From Emydura subglobosa (taxonomy: Eukaryota; Chordata; Testudines; Chelidae): a stretch of DNA of 64,000 nucleotides. A program made the translations under genes and the position numbers. How positions within the stretch are numbered: the stretch's first letter is position 1; each line of letters opens with the position of its first letter. The stretch covers positions 41,558,212 to 41,622,211 of the forward strand of contig ML679970.1 of NCBI GenBank assembly GCA_007922225.1, written 5' to 3'. The notes beneath the pieces are model-generated. The model saw only the letters and a list, made by a program, of their open reading frames with translations. It was not told the DNA's origin and made no database searches. Below are positions 53,935 through 64,000 of the stretch, one piece after another.

Positions 53935-54160
53935 TTAGCCCCACAACACCCTTGTGAGGCAAGGCAGTGCTATTCTCCGTATTGTACAGGTGGGGAAATT
54001 AAGGCATGGAAGGACTAACGCCCGATGGGCAAAAGTATTTAGGTGCCTAACTCCCATCAATTTCAATAGTACCTATGAGGGTCTGGGCCCGTGTGTCTTG
54101 CCTACGGTCACCAAGGAAGCCGGCAGTAGAACCAGGTCTCCCAAACCCAGCCACTGCCCC
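53935..54160 (-). repeat. MIR-type SINE fragments, reverse, interrupted
   Basis: 'acaacacccttgtgaggcaa', 'tgtacaggtggggaaattaa' and later 'ccggcagtagaaccaggtct' are reverse MIR landmarks. About 90 bases between them (54010-54100) do not fit and may be an insertion. Confidence 0.65.
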
Positions 54161-54193
54161 CTCCTTCCTCTTTGTTGGACTTCGGCTGGGGGG

Positions 54194-54345
54194 GGGGTTG
54201 TCTAGTGGGAAGAGCAGGGACCAGGGAGTCAAGACTCCTGGGCTCTGGTCCCAGCTCTGCCACAGACTCACTGTGTTCCCTTGGATAAGTCACGTCCCCG
54301 CTCTCTGCCTCAGCTTCCCATTAATATACTGGGGTAGCGATCCTG
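54194..54345 (+). repeat. MIR-type SINE
   Basis: The MIR order is visible: 'gtctagtgggaagagcaggg', 'actcctgggctctggtccca', 'gctctgccacagactcactg' and 'ggataagtcacgtccccgct'. It lies directly after a reverse MIR fragment, so the two form a diverged inverted pair. Confidence 0.85.
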
Positions 54346-55251
54346 ACCTACATGACACAGCAGCTGCTTGACTCTGGGAGGTTGACATGTGCCCTTGTAC
54401 TCAGCTGGCAGTGGGCACTCATCTTCCTGGAGCACGGGTTGCAATGGCCTGAGCAGCTGCCCCTTGCTAGCCACATGGGCCCAACACGTATAGCATGTGA
54501 ATAATCCTTTCCTTCAGGTCTGGGGGGGGGGGGGGGTCCTAGAGGAGGACAGGACATCCTGGCCGTGAGGCTTGTTGGGGCAGCCGACTGGGACTGGCGC
54601 CATATCAGGACATGAGACCTAGCACTCCACGGCTGGAGGAAGCAGCTTTGTCGCCCAGGAGGGCGCAGGCGAAGGGAGCACCTGTCCGTATTCTCCAGCA
54701 CACCTGTCTGGTTGATGCTTTTTGTGGCACTTTCTCAGCCAGCAGAGTGGCTGCAATGCAGCTGAGCAGAGACACGATGGGGTCGCTGAGTTTCCACCTC
54801 CCCACTTTCCCGCCACAAATGCACCCCAAGCATCTCTGTCCCTGAACCTGTCTCAGCTGCCGTGTATTCACACATAAGTACACCTCCCTCTGCCACAAAG
54901 TGCAGCCCCCACAAAGACACAGCCCAATCGATGCATCAGCTGAACTGATCAAATCCCAGCCTTTCCAGGACCAGGCTTGGCCTCCAAGATCTACGCTGCC
55001 GCCCACCCGACAGAAACTCAAAGGAGGCACGTGAATTATATCAGCCAACAACTATTGGCTGCAATTCATAATCCCAAGTGGGCAGGGTTAAAATGCCGTC
55101 TGCCCTCCTGTTAGAAGGTGAACGGTGACACGGGAGGGCAGAGTTAAGGTTATTGGAACATTGACTTGCCTGAGTTCCTAGCAATTAGGGTTTGTTGATA
55201 ATTATAATGTTCTCTTAACATTGTCTCTAGGGGGCAACATGCTGCATTCTC

Positions 55252-55400
55252 AGCCTTTCCTCTCTAGGAATTATTATTGTTTATGTATGTACATTGTGAT
55301 CGCACCTAGGAACCCTCCTTGTGCTAGGTGCTGTACAAATGCAGACCAAAGCCACAGTTCCCTGCCCCAAAGAGCTGACAAGCCAAGCAACACCTCTCAG
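55252..55400 (-). repeat. MIR/L2-tail SINE fragment, reverse
   Basis: 'ttgtgctaggtgctgtacaa' and 'acagttccctgccccaaaga' are the reverse of the tail family at 58848-58985. Confidence 0.75.
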
Positions 55401-57361
55401 TCTCTAACTAGCAAAGAGATGGCAATGGCAATGAAACCTCAGACGTAACTCGGCAGACGCTGATCTACACCAGGTAAGGTGCCACTTTCAGCCCCACCAA
55501 AGTCAACAGTAGGGTCCTTTATAACAGTGATACCCAGACTGTGGCTCCCGAGCTGCCAGTGGCTTTTTCATATGTCTCCTGCGGCTCTTTGCAGCACATG
55601 ATATTAAAACACTGGGGGATTTAATTATTAACCAGTCTAAGTTATTAACCAATCAGGCTGCTTTTACTATATTAGCTGACTGTAGTTGATAAATTAATAA
55701 TACTTGGTCAGTCATTTTGCTGTGAGAATTATATAGATGTAAAACCTAAATATTTCCCCTGTCACAATGTTTGAATACAACGATACGGTACTATAGTAAA
55801 TGAAGCAATGAATGCACACGAGTGTGGCTCTTTTGGGTAATGTGGATCACTAATTAGGCTCCTGAACCCCTGCAGTCTGAGTATCACTGCTTTATAGCAT
55901 GTGGATTGGGCCCTGCGTGAGAAGAGAATCAAGCCTCTAAGGTTTCTACTGTGACCTGTGAAAGGCTTCAAGGGAACATACAAGAATCAGTCCAAAATTT
56001 GTATACAGATTCAGACTCTCCCTTCCTTCCAGTGCCCGGCAGCTATGACGATCCCAAGTGTCATCTTCAGCTCAGGGCATGAAACCCTGACAGGAAGGAA
56101 ATCCCATGAGCTCAGGGTTCTGCTAAGCCACTTGATTACCCCACCACTCCAGCTGTGCAATGCGGATGCCTTTCAGAGCACCCGGACTGGTAAGAGGGTG
56201 GCCTGCCCCTTAATGGCCAGAGTCCTCGGGCTGCAGCCGAGGAGGGGGACAGGTATTCCCAATCCCAGTAAGGAGCAGGGCTGTCATTAAGGGGAATCGG
56301 GAGCAGCAGGGAATCCAGTGGGAGGGGACGAAGTGGGAACCTGCTGGTGGAAAAGGGGCCTCCAGAGAGAAAGCCCTAGCTGGTGGCACTCAGAAATCCC
56401 ACAGAGCCCAGGTGGAGAGGGTGAGAGTTTGCTGAAGGGATGCTCAGGGGAAGGGCCAGATTTACATCTCCTGACGTTTAGTGGGACCATTGTTGAAGAT
56501 CAGCAGGAAACAGGAGCCAAGCCTCAGTTTATGATTTCTAGTCCATTGTCAGGTTTGGACCCTGAGGACTTTATCTTTGGACTGGAACGGCTACTGTTTG
56601 TCCTAACAAATGACTCTGAACAAGGGCATTATTGAAATGAGTTTGTGAAGTCCTTGTTCATCAAGTTCCTGAGGAGGGGGAAACTGAGGCAGAGTGCTAA
56701 CAACACTGGGTCTTGCCACCAGAGTGTGCTATGAAATGGAGGGCTCCTGTAGCCCCGCAGCCACCAAGACTCTCCTGTGCTGGGCTTCTCCTCTAAAAGG
56801 GGTAAAGATCGCGCCACAAGAGGCATGGACTGGGCCTCCTTGGGCAGCTCCAGAGGAGAATGTGATTGGTTCTGAACAGTTATTCCATCCGCGAGCCTAA
56901 GAACTGCAAAAAACCCTACACACACATACACGTACATGAATGCACACATACGTACATTCACACACACACATCCATGTTTGTGTCACCTGGCTGTTCGCGA
57001 AAGGGCTGTGCTTTCCTTTCAAAGTAGGTGGGACCTCTTGGGAAGGAACCTCTGCAGAGAACAAAGGAGGAAGAAACAACCAAGCAGAAATATCCGGGCA
57101 GTCTGACTGAGACACCAGCAGCTATAACTATCATGCTGGCTAACACACAGCAGAAGAGGTAAGTGAATCAAACTGTGTACTGCAAGCTTACATAGTATTG
57201 CTGGGTAGGGGTCTTTGGCCAGCTGGGACAGTGTCCTAGGGCAAGGAGGCTTCCTGAAGAAAGAAAAGTCCCCCTGTTACTGAAATTTGTCAGGAAGAGC
57301 CTCTCAAATCAATGTCCGATAGGCATAAACCACTTCTTTGACTTTGGGAATATAAGTAGGC

Positions 57362-57803
57362 TTGGCAGAATTAGATTTTTGGTTTTTGTAATTTCAACAG
57401 ATAATATTGATGTTTATTTTTAAGCAATTTTTTTCTATTTTTATCAATTTAATTATTCACAGCTGCGCAAACATTGATTTTTAAGCATTTTTAATTTTTT
57501 TTAATCTATTTAAACTTTCAGAGTTGTGGGAAACTATGAGGAGGTGTCAGACAATAATTAATGACACGATTCAGAAAGTTAAAGCTTGATAACTATGAAA
57601 ACACAAATTGTCAACATCACCAGTCCAAATATCCAAAGTAAATCTCCTTAAATCAAACTCTATTACATTTTCAAGCTGCATTTTTCTTTTGCTTCTCTGT
57701 AAATTTTGTTTATTACAGATGGAAGTATTTTTTCATCAATTTGTGTGTGCATGGTGAAATCAACGTTTACTAACATTTATTGATAAAAATCTAATTCAGT
57801 TGG
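57362..57803. mobile_element. Candidate MITE with 13-bp terminal inverted repeats
   Basis: GAATTAGATTTTT at 57368-57380 is repeated in inverse as AAAAATCTAATTC at 57785-57797, about 440 bp apart. The whole stretch between is distinctly AT-rich compared with its flanks. No transposase is present. Target-site duplications were not clear. Confidence 0.5.
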
Positions 57804-58847
57804 CTGTATGGTTTCACTAACAGTAAGTCATGCATTAAACCAGGCAGTCGTAAAGTTTAACATGCTGTGAGGCCAGCAGCATGAGGGTCTGCTTTTAATG
57901 TTAGTAGCAGCCAGGGCCTTGGAGCTGGCTTTTATAGCTGCGCTTCAGGTCCTTCACCAATCTGGGTCCCATCTGAAACCTTATCCTCTCTCTTCAGTTC
58001 CGCTCTTCATACTACCGGTATAGATAGCTTTGGTACAATCTCGCCTCCAGAGAGATCGGGCATGGGGAATGATGCTGTGCCCTTGAGAACTTGGCATTCC
58101 TTTAGGGATGTGTCAGCATGTTGGCCTTGAAATGCAGAGCTGTAGCTGCAGACTCTGGACAGTCAACAACAGGGAGCTTAGTGCCGCAGCCTTGCTCTAG
58201 GATCCTGTGTGCTGTGTCCTGTGTGCAAACACGTTGTCTTCTCTTGTCGATGCTGTGCTTTTACAGTTGTGATCTCCTGCAGAGTCTGCTCCAGGCACAA
58301 CCTGTGCCTGGGCCATTCCAAGATGTATATCTGTTTTGCAATTAAAACTTACAGTAACCCCATGAACAAAAGACAAGGTCCCATTTCCTCCCCTCTTACA
58401 GCGGAGGGGAAAGCTGCCAGGGTCCAGCAGTACTGCTGCTCTGAGAAGCAAGGTGAGCTTGAGGCATGTTGTCCCACCGCTCCCCAGAATCCATTCATGA
58501 GACTCCATGAATCTCCTCCACCCCAGCAACATGGCAGCTCATAAAACTGCCATGTTTTTCCTGGCCGCCTTTCCCACAGGTGGCTGTCTAGATTTCCCCT
58601 CTGAGTTGACAGAGACACAGATGGGGAGCTATTGCTGCTCAGGGTGGCAGATGCAGCTGTTCCTCCAGTACCTTACCCCTCCTGCGCTGTCTGTTCATGT
58701 GCCCTTCAGCCACAGGGAGCAGAGCACCCACAGAGCGGCTAGAAAAGGAAGAAAGGAAAGTTGGGCTTACGTGCTGGGACTCGGTTCTCTTTCTGGGTCT
58801 GCCAATGCCACTTAGGACAACTGATTTATCTTCTCTCTTCTTCTGTT

Positions 58848-58985
58848 TCCCTGTCTGTTAAATGTCTTGCCTGTAAACTCTTCCCAGAAGAAACCATTTA
58901 TTACTGTGTGTATGTACAGCACCTAGCACCCTGAGATCAGGGCCTCTAGGCACTCGGAATAGATTAGTAGGAGCAGCTGTGCTTT
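58848..58985 (+). repeat. MIR/L2-tail SINE fragment
   Basis: 'aaccatttattactgtgtgt', 'atgtacagcacctagcaccc' and 'gagatcagggcctctaggca' match the widespread tail family and mirror the reverse copy at 55.3 kb. Confidence 0.75.
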
Positions 58986-60097
58986 TGAATTGTATCATGA
59001 TCCAGTGATGAACTATATAAAGTCTTCCCTAGAGGGGTCTGAGATGTAACTGTTAGAATTTCTCTCCTCTCTTTAAGGTCTTGTCTTCACTAGGAAGAAA
59101 AATATGTTCTTCCCACCAGGACAAATCCTGAAGACAGGGTGGTTTGTAGCTTTCACGTGAGTTAGCAGCCAGAGGTGCCCTCTAATGGTGTCTAGGACCT
59201 TATCGTTTGTTAGCTACCACCTTTTTTCCTAGCGTGGATGGTCTCTTAAGTGAGACGCATGAGGCTGGATTCTGTTCTCACCATGGTTTTATGCCAGCGT
59301 AGCTCCGTTGGAGTTACCCCTGAGCGAGTGCTGAGAGAGGAGAATTGGGCCAGTGGCAACAAGGAAGCCTGGTGTCCCAGGCAGAGGGCGACAAAAAATA
59401 GCCCCAATGAAAAGTTGAAAACATTTCTAAAATCTGGGGCAGAGACAGCAACTGTACGGGAGGTGAGGTGTCAGGGTTTTATCAGCAGGTCTGGATAGTA
59501 AGGAAGGGGCCATTTTTACACAGCCCCGTTTCTTGCGGTGGTCCCATGATGTCAGCTGGTGGAGTGACTCGTCTGGATGAGCAGGGTCCTCTCCTCAAAG
59601 TCCGGACCTCTCAAGATCAGACCCCAGCAGGGCTTTCCCCCTGTTCCCGGTCTGTCCCCTCGCCTAGGAGGCACGTGCCCCAATGCCCGGGGAACGTGGC
59701 GGGTGCTCAGGTGTGCAGGGCCGCCCCAGCTTACAGCCTGGCTTTAACCTTCAGGTGAGCAGATGTCCCAATATTCGGGGCTTTGTCTTATATAAGCAAC
59801 TACAGCCACCCCCCCCCCCCCCCCAAAAGAAAAAGGTGTCCCGGTTTTTCACACTTGCTTCTCTGGTCACCCTGCACCACTAGACCTTGCCCTGCTGCGG
59901 AGGCATTTTCCCACCGCCAGCCCCCCGGGCCCAGCTCCCTAGGTCAGGGCCTGGGGTCGCAGGGAGCCCGTGTCCGGTACCGATCGGGGTGCGCCCCGGC
60001 TCAGCTCGGGCTGGAGACGCATGGTCCGAGCGCGAGCGCATGAGGGCGGCTCCCCTCTCCCCCCACCCGCGGCCGGAGAACTTCGCCCCACCCAAAA

Positions 60098-60116
60098 ACT
60101 ACAACCCCCAGCATCC
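60098..60116 (+). promoter_or_regulatory. ZNF143/SBS-like site 1
   Basis: 'actacaacccccagcatcc' matches the known ZNF143 (STAF) binding consensus ACTACAATTCCCAGCATGC at 16 of 19 positions. It lies in the CpG island. Confidence 0.65.
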
Positions 60117-60153
60117 CTTTCGCCAACGGCGCCTGGGGTCCGTCTATCCCAGT

Positions 60154-60172
60154 GCATGTTGGGACGTGTCGT
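60154..60172 (-). promoter_or_regulatory. ZNF143/SBS-like site 2
   Basis: On the minus strand it reads 'acgacacgtcccaacatgc', 15 of 19 matches to the SBS consensus. Confidence 0.45.
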
Positions 60173-60213
60173 TCGTCTCTCCCTGACTTCCCGGAGCAGT
60201 GCAGGGCCTCGAG

Positions 60214-60232
60214 ACTCCATCTCCCGGCGTGC
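60214..60232 (+). promoter_or_regulatory. ZNF143/SBS-like site 3
   Basis: 'actccatctcccggcgtgc' has 14 of 19 matches to the consensus. It is weaker alone, but sits within 120 bp of the other two. Confidence 0.4.
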
Positions 60233-60265
60233 ATCGGGCGGTCCTTCTCCTCCTCCGAGGGCGAA

Positions 60266-60276
60266 GCGCAGGCGCA
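60266..60276. promoter_or_regulatory. NRF1-like motif
   Basis: 'gcgcaggcgca' differs by one base from the palindromic GCGCATGCGC core and lies in the CpG island just after the ZNF143-like cluster. Confidence 0.4.
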
Positions 60277-60894
60277 GTGTCGCTGTTTGTCCGCGTCATC
60301 ACTTGTGTCGCGCGGCCGGGGTAGCCAGCAGCAGCAGCGGCAGAGCTAGTGAGAGTGAGGCGGCGCCGAGTGGCCGCGGCCTGGCCCGGGGAGAGCAGCC
60401 AGCGGGGCGGGGAGCCGGGCCGGGCAGGGCCGGGCCGAGCAGGGCCCGAGGCGGGCCCAGGGGAGAGGCCGGGCAGCCCCCTGAGGGCCCCTGGTGAATG
60501 GCGCCGTGAGGGGCCGGCCCGGGACCCCGCCCTAGAATCGGCACCGGGGCCCCGTGCGCGCGCGGCCAAGGGGAGCCGGGCCCTGCCCTGCCCTGCCGGC
60601 TGGGTACCGGGGTACAGGGCCCTGAGGTGCGGGGGCCCGAGGGGGCGGGGTACCGGGGTGCGGGGGCCCGAGGGGGCGGGGTGCGGGGGGGTGGGCGTCT
60701 GAGTGTTTTGGGTAACAGCGTTTAAGGGGCTCTGGACTCATCCCTGTTGCGGTGGCTGGTCAGGCCTGACGTTCACGCCATCCATAGTGCGGTGAATGCT
60801 GGGGGGGAAGCTGCTGGATGCCTGACTCCCCCGAGAGTATCCGATCAAGGCCCCTGCCTGGTTCAGCGAAGGTGCGTGCGGGCAGAGATTCAAC

Positions 60895-61748
60895 ATGAAC
60901 CGGTACCTCCCGGTAGCCCGGCAGCATTTTCTGGCCGTGCTGGCCAGCACCAGTGTGGTGGTGAAGTCCATCTGTGCCACCGTCGTCCTGCTCTACTTTC
61001 TCTCCTTTGCTGTGGACACAGTGTTTGGGCTCGGGGTGACTCCTGGTTATCTCTTTCCACCCAATTTTTGGATCTGGACGTTGGCCACGCACAGCGTGGT
61101 GGAGAAGCATGTCTGGGACGTTGGCATCAGCCTGGCCACAGTGGTGTTGGCTGGCAGGCTGCTGGAGCCCCTGTGGGGTGCCCTGGAGCTCCTGATCTTC
61201 TTTGCAGTAGTGAATATCTCAGTGGGCCTCCTGGGAGCCTTTGCCTATCTTCTCACCTACATGGGGTCGTTCAACCTCTTGTACCTGTTTACCGTTCGCA
61301 TCCATGGCATGCTGGGCTTTCTCGGTGGGGTCTTGGTGGCCCTCAAGCAAACCATGGGTGACAACACTGTCCTGAAGGTGCCCCAGGTGCGGATGAAAGT
61401 GGTCCCTATGTTCTTACTCCTTATCCTGGCTCTTCTGAGACTGGCCACCCTTATTGAAAGCAACATATTGGCCTCTTACGGCTTTGGGGTCCTCTCCAGC
61501 TGGATCTATCTCCGTTTCTACCAGCGGCACAGTAGGGGGCGTGGAGACATGTCAGACCACTTTGCTTTTGCCACCTTCTTCCCCGAGATCCTGCAGCCCG
61601 TGGTTGGTTTGGTGGCCAACTTGGTGCATGGCATCTTGGTGAAGGTGAAAGTCTGTCGGAAAACAGTGAAACGTTACGATGTGGGTGCACCGTCATCCAT
61701 CACCATCAGCCTGCCTGGAACAGACCCGCAGGATGCCGAGCGGAGAAG
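60895..61748 (+). CDS. TMEM115: TMEM115, first coding exon (285 residues; C-terminus missing)
   Basis: TMEM115 (PL6) is a multi-pass Golgi membrane protein of the rhomboid-like DUF1751 family. It lacks the protease dyad, binds the COG complex and acts in Golgi-to-ER retrograde traffic. The exon starts MNRYLPVARQHFLAVLAS with A at -3 of the ATG. It shows hydrophobic segments at about 16-40, 95-120, 130-150 and 167-190, the conserved FPPNFWIWTLATH (about 55-67), the GRLLEPLWGALELL segment and the soluble-side motif KTVKRYDVGAPSSITISLPG. It runs to AERR plus AG of the next Arg codon. Human TMEM115 is 351 residues and its coding region is interrupted at this same ERRR site. Here AG|GTATTATATG provides the donor. 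Reading on gives only YYMFP and a stop, so the 290-residue frame to 61767 is intron read-through. The missing tail would be about 66 residues. Confidence 0.96.
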
Positions 61749-62160
61749 GTATTATATGTTCCCTTGAAATATATTATCTCGTTTGAGAGTGTGCGTTCAT
61801 GCAACATACCTTGTGCTAAATACCGGCTGAAGGTGAACTGAGATGAGTTTTAATAAAGACAACGAAACGGCTGAGTTCCAAATGATTCTGTCTGGGTTTA
61901 AATGTTATAAGGATTATTTTTTAAAAGGGCATATTTTAAAATCTTTTCCTCCTTGACTTGCCTCTCACAGTCTGAGTTCAGGGCTCTGTGTTTACCACCT
62001 GGAGAGAAAAACAGCCTTATGCTCCTTGCAAATCATGTGAGCCATCAGCTATTGTCTGCACTAGGGTAGGTGCAGTCCTACTGGTGATAGCAATAGGGGG
62101 ACGCTAGTGTGCAACAGCTGCATTTCAGGAGTATGTTGTCTGGTTCTGCTGAGGCTATGG

Positions 62161-62260
62161 CTATACTATAGCTTAAATCGACTTGCATTATGTCACTCAG
62201 GGGTGTGAATTAGCCACTCCCCCGAGCAACATAACTTATGCTGATTTAAGTGCCAGTGTG
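62161..62260. repeat. Foldback element (palindromic, MITE-like)
   Basis: The left arm 'tagcttaaatcgacttgcat' to 'tatgtcactcagggg' pairs with the right arm 'cccccgagcaacataactta' to 'tgctgatttaagtgccagtg', leaving a loop of about 15 bases ('tgtgaattagccact'). The arms are about 42 nt with scattered mismatches. It is like a common palindromic repeat of turtle genomes (inference). Confidence 0.75.
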
Positions 62261-62595
62261 GACAGCACTATCTTGGGAGAGCTTCTCCCACCGACATAGC
62301 TACTGCTGCTCGGGGGGGCTGGAGTAATTAAGCCGACGGGAGAGATCTCCCATTGGCTTAGAGTGGCTACACAGACGTTTACAGTGGCGCAGATTCTCTC
62401 TAAAGTAGTCCAGAGCTTGAGAGCAGATCCACCCCCCCCACACTGGTAAAAACACTCATGCCTTAAGCACACTAGTGCTCCCACCATTCCTACTGTTGGT
62501 GGAATTGCTTTGATGGTAACTACAAGAAGTTCTGGGGAGACGGATCCTTGTATAGACAAGGTTTCTTGGGGGGAATGAAACCCTGAGATCAGCAG

Positions 62596-63177
62596 CAAAA
62601 ACAACGAGAGTTCTGCGGCACTTTAAAGACTAACAAATTTAATTTTTGTAGGCATAAGCTTTCGTGAGACTCAGCTCACGTGAGTCTCACNNNNNNNNNN
62701 NNNNNNNNNNNNNNNNNNNNNNNNNNNNNNNNNNNNNNNNNNNNNNNNNNNNNNNNNNNNNNNNNNNNNNNNNNNNNNNNNNNNNNNNNNNNNNNNNNNN
62801 NNNNNNNNNNNNNNNNNNNNNNNNNNNNNNNNNNNNNNNNNNNNNNNNNNNNNNNNNNNNNNNNNNNNNNNNNNNNNNNNNNNNNNNNNNNNNNNNNNNN
62901 NNNNNNNNNNNNNNNNNNNNNNNNNNNNNNNNNNNNNNNNNNNNNNNNNNNNNNNNNNNNNNNNNNNNNNNNNNNNNNNNNNNNNNNNNNNNNNNNNNNN
63001 NNNNNNNNNNNNNNNNNNNNNNNNNNNNNNNNNNNNNNNNNNNNNNNNNNNNNNNNNNNNNNNNNNNNNNNNNNNNNNNNNNNNNNNNNNGAAAGCTTAT
63101 GCCTACAAAAATTAAATTTGTTAGTCTTTAAAGTGCCGCAGAACTCTCGTTGTTTTTGCTGTATACAGACTAACACA
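62596..63177. repeat. Foldback element split by assembly gap
   Basis: The left arm (62596-62690) reads 'caaaaacaacgagagttctg' through 'aggcataagctttcgtgaga'. The right arm (63091-63177) is its inverse, 'gaaagcttatgcctacaaaa' through 'gcagaactctcgttgttttt', and ends 'tatacagactaacacagt'. It belongs to the same family as 24265-24517. Confidence 0.9.
62691..63090. other. Assembly gap, 400 N
   Basis: A run of exactly 400 unknown bases, likely a gap of nominal or estimated size. Translated frames across it are meaningless. Confidence 0.99.
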
Positions 63178-64000
63178 GTGTGAGGCCTACTTCCGTTCCC
63201 TTGTGTATTCATGCATCCGGGCGGAGTTCCTCTGGGCAGCATCCGCTGGCTCCCTTGACACCTTCCGGGAGCAGTGGACGCTGTCCAGAGTTCTCTGCTC
63301 GCTGTCCCCTTCTGGCTCACTTCGTTTAAACCTGTGACCCTCACGTCCCTTCCTGTTTTTTTCATTAGCTGTCCCAAGTAATCAGTTGCGTTCTAGGCTC
63401 AGTGGCTCCTCCCCTTAGGCTGGGGGAGGGGCCTTTAGCAGTGGGCGGGCGTTCCTGATTTGCAAATAGATGGAACTGAGATCAGCAGGTGGCAGTTCTC
63501 GTAGTTCACCTCTTACACTTTATTTTTCGACAGGTAGTATTTCCAGTGCCCAGAAAAATAAAACTATCCAAGCGAATTGACTTTCTGTGCATCGAACCAC
63601 AACAAGCCTGCTTTAGAAATGGGAGCCATCCAATCATTCCCAAGGGAAGCTGTTGGGACTTCATTTAAAAAAATATTAACTTTGTTCCTAATACAGAGCT
63701 TAGATTCTTGCCATTTAATAATCTAGTCCCTGTGCACATGCTTAACTGTAAGAGCGAGAGTATTCCTGTTGAGATCCGTGGATGGAAGGTTCATCTGTCT
63801 CTGCAGGATGAGGGCCTTAATTTGCTCTTTGCCAGTCATGCTGCCTTCATACTCTCCCTCCCTTTTCCAGTATGGAGAGGAAAATGAGCTGAGTCAGCTT
63901 CCCTCTCTTTCTAATCACTTTCACTTCCTGGGTCTGTTGCATGAATGCAAGCAGCTGCTTGTGCTTGAACTCAGGGGCAAAATGTTTTAAAAGAAAATTG

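Larger units (their letters stand above)
53616..59879. other. Intergenic region between CACNA2D2 and TMEM115
   Basis: About 6.3 kb without convincing exons. It contains MIR fragments (53935-54160, 54194-54345), two SINE-tail copies in opposite orientations (55252-55400, 58848-58985), (CA)n near 56918-56970, a possible MITE (57362-57803) and poly-C at 59806-59824. Open frames here have no recognisable family similarity. Confidence 0.75.
59880..60720. promoter_or_regulatory. TMEM115: CpG-island promoter of TMEM115
   Basis: The stretch is very GC-rich with many CpGs ('gagcgcgagcgcatgagggc', 'ccgtgcgcgcgcggccaagg') and no TATA box. It sits immediately upstream of the TMEM115 start codon. It contains three ZNF143-like motifs and an NRF1-like word. 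Long open frames on both strands are a by-product of the base composition. The exact start of transcription cannot be fixed, but is probably at about 60.2-60.7 kb. Confidence 0.85.
61749..64000 (+). other. TMEM115: TMEM115 intron (5' part) to window end
   Basis: After the donor there is a foldback element (62161-62260), a foldback element split by the N gap (62596-63177) and plain sequence. An AATAAA at 61851-61856 in 'gttttaataaagacaacgaa' could support a short, intron-retaining transcript. The exon encoding the conserved QLALKALNERLKRVEDQS segment was not found, so it is in the gap or downstream of the window. Confidence 0.7.

Noticed and set aside
60144..60702. Long overlapping open frames on both strands in the CpG island
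   Set aside because: They are rich in Arg, Pro, Gly and Ala as expected from GC-rich DNA with few stop codons. No domain is visible and they overlap each other in opposite directions.
62664..63377. Open frames across the N gap
   Set aside because: The frames consist mostly of unknown residues and exist only because N runs contain no stops.

Overview
The window is nuclear DNA of a non-mammalian amniote, most likely a turtle. Evidence: widely spaced short exons with GT/AG introns; CR1 LINE fragments typical of sauropsids; MIR/CORE-type SINE fragments; a 'gactaacacggctacccctctg'-type foldback repeat of the kind abundant in turtles; and a CpG-island promoter. There are no prokaryotic features. 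The turtle assignment rests on repeat flavour and is an inference.

Layout. Positions 1 to about 53,610 hold the 3' two thirds of CACNA2D2 (+ strand), the auxiliary alpha2delta-2 subunit of voltage-gated calcium channels. I could join 24 consecutive coding exons (5695-46507). Their phases agree at every junction, giving 2,040 nt, or 679 codons plus a stop. The encoded part runs from the first Cache-like region to the C-terminal GPI-attachment signal. The N-terminal signal peptide and VWA domain lie upstream of the window. A long inferred 3' UTR (46508 to about 53,610) follows and ends in a U/A-rich stretch with an ATTAAA signal. Positions 53,620-59,880 are intergenic and carry old SINE fragments and a probable MITE. 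A CpG island (about 59,880-60,720) with ZNF143-like motifs precedes TMEM115 (+ strand). Its first coding exon (60895-61748) encodes the rhomboid-like Golgi membrane protein up to a splice donor. The second coding exon is not visible, so it is in the 400-N gap (62691-63090) or past the window end. CACNA2D2 followed by TMEM115 in the same direction is the gene order known at human 3p21.31.

The two genes have unrelated jobs: plasma-membrane calcium channel trafficking and synaptic function for alpha2delta-2, Golgi organisation and retrograde traffic for TMEM115. They are neighbours by conserved synteny, not partners in one pathway. I found no evidence of an undescribed system. The most useful observations are an alpha2delta-2 splice form lacking an 8-residue insert with a possible decayed cassette exon, two tandem-repeat arrays, several foldback elements (one spanning the assembly gap), two similar CR1 copies flanking exons 22-23, and ZNF143-type motifs at the TMEM115 promoter.
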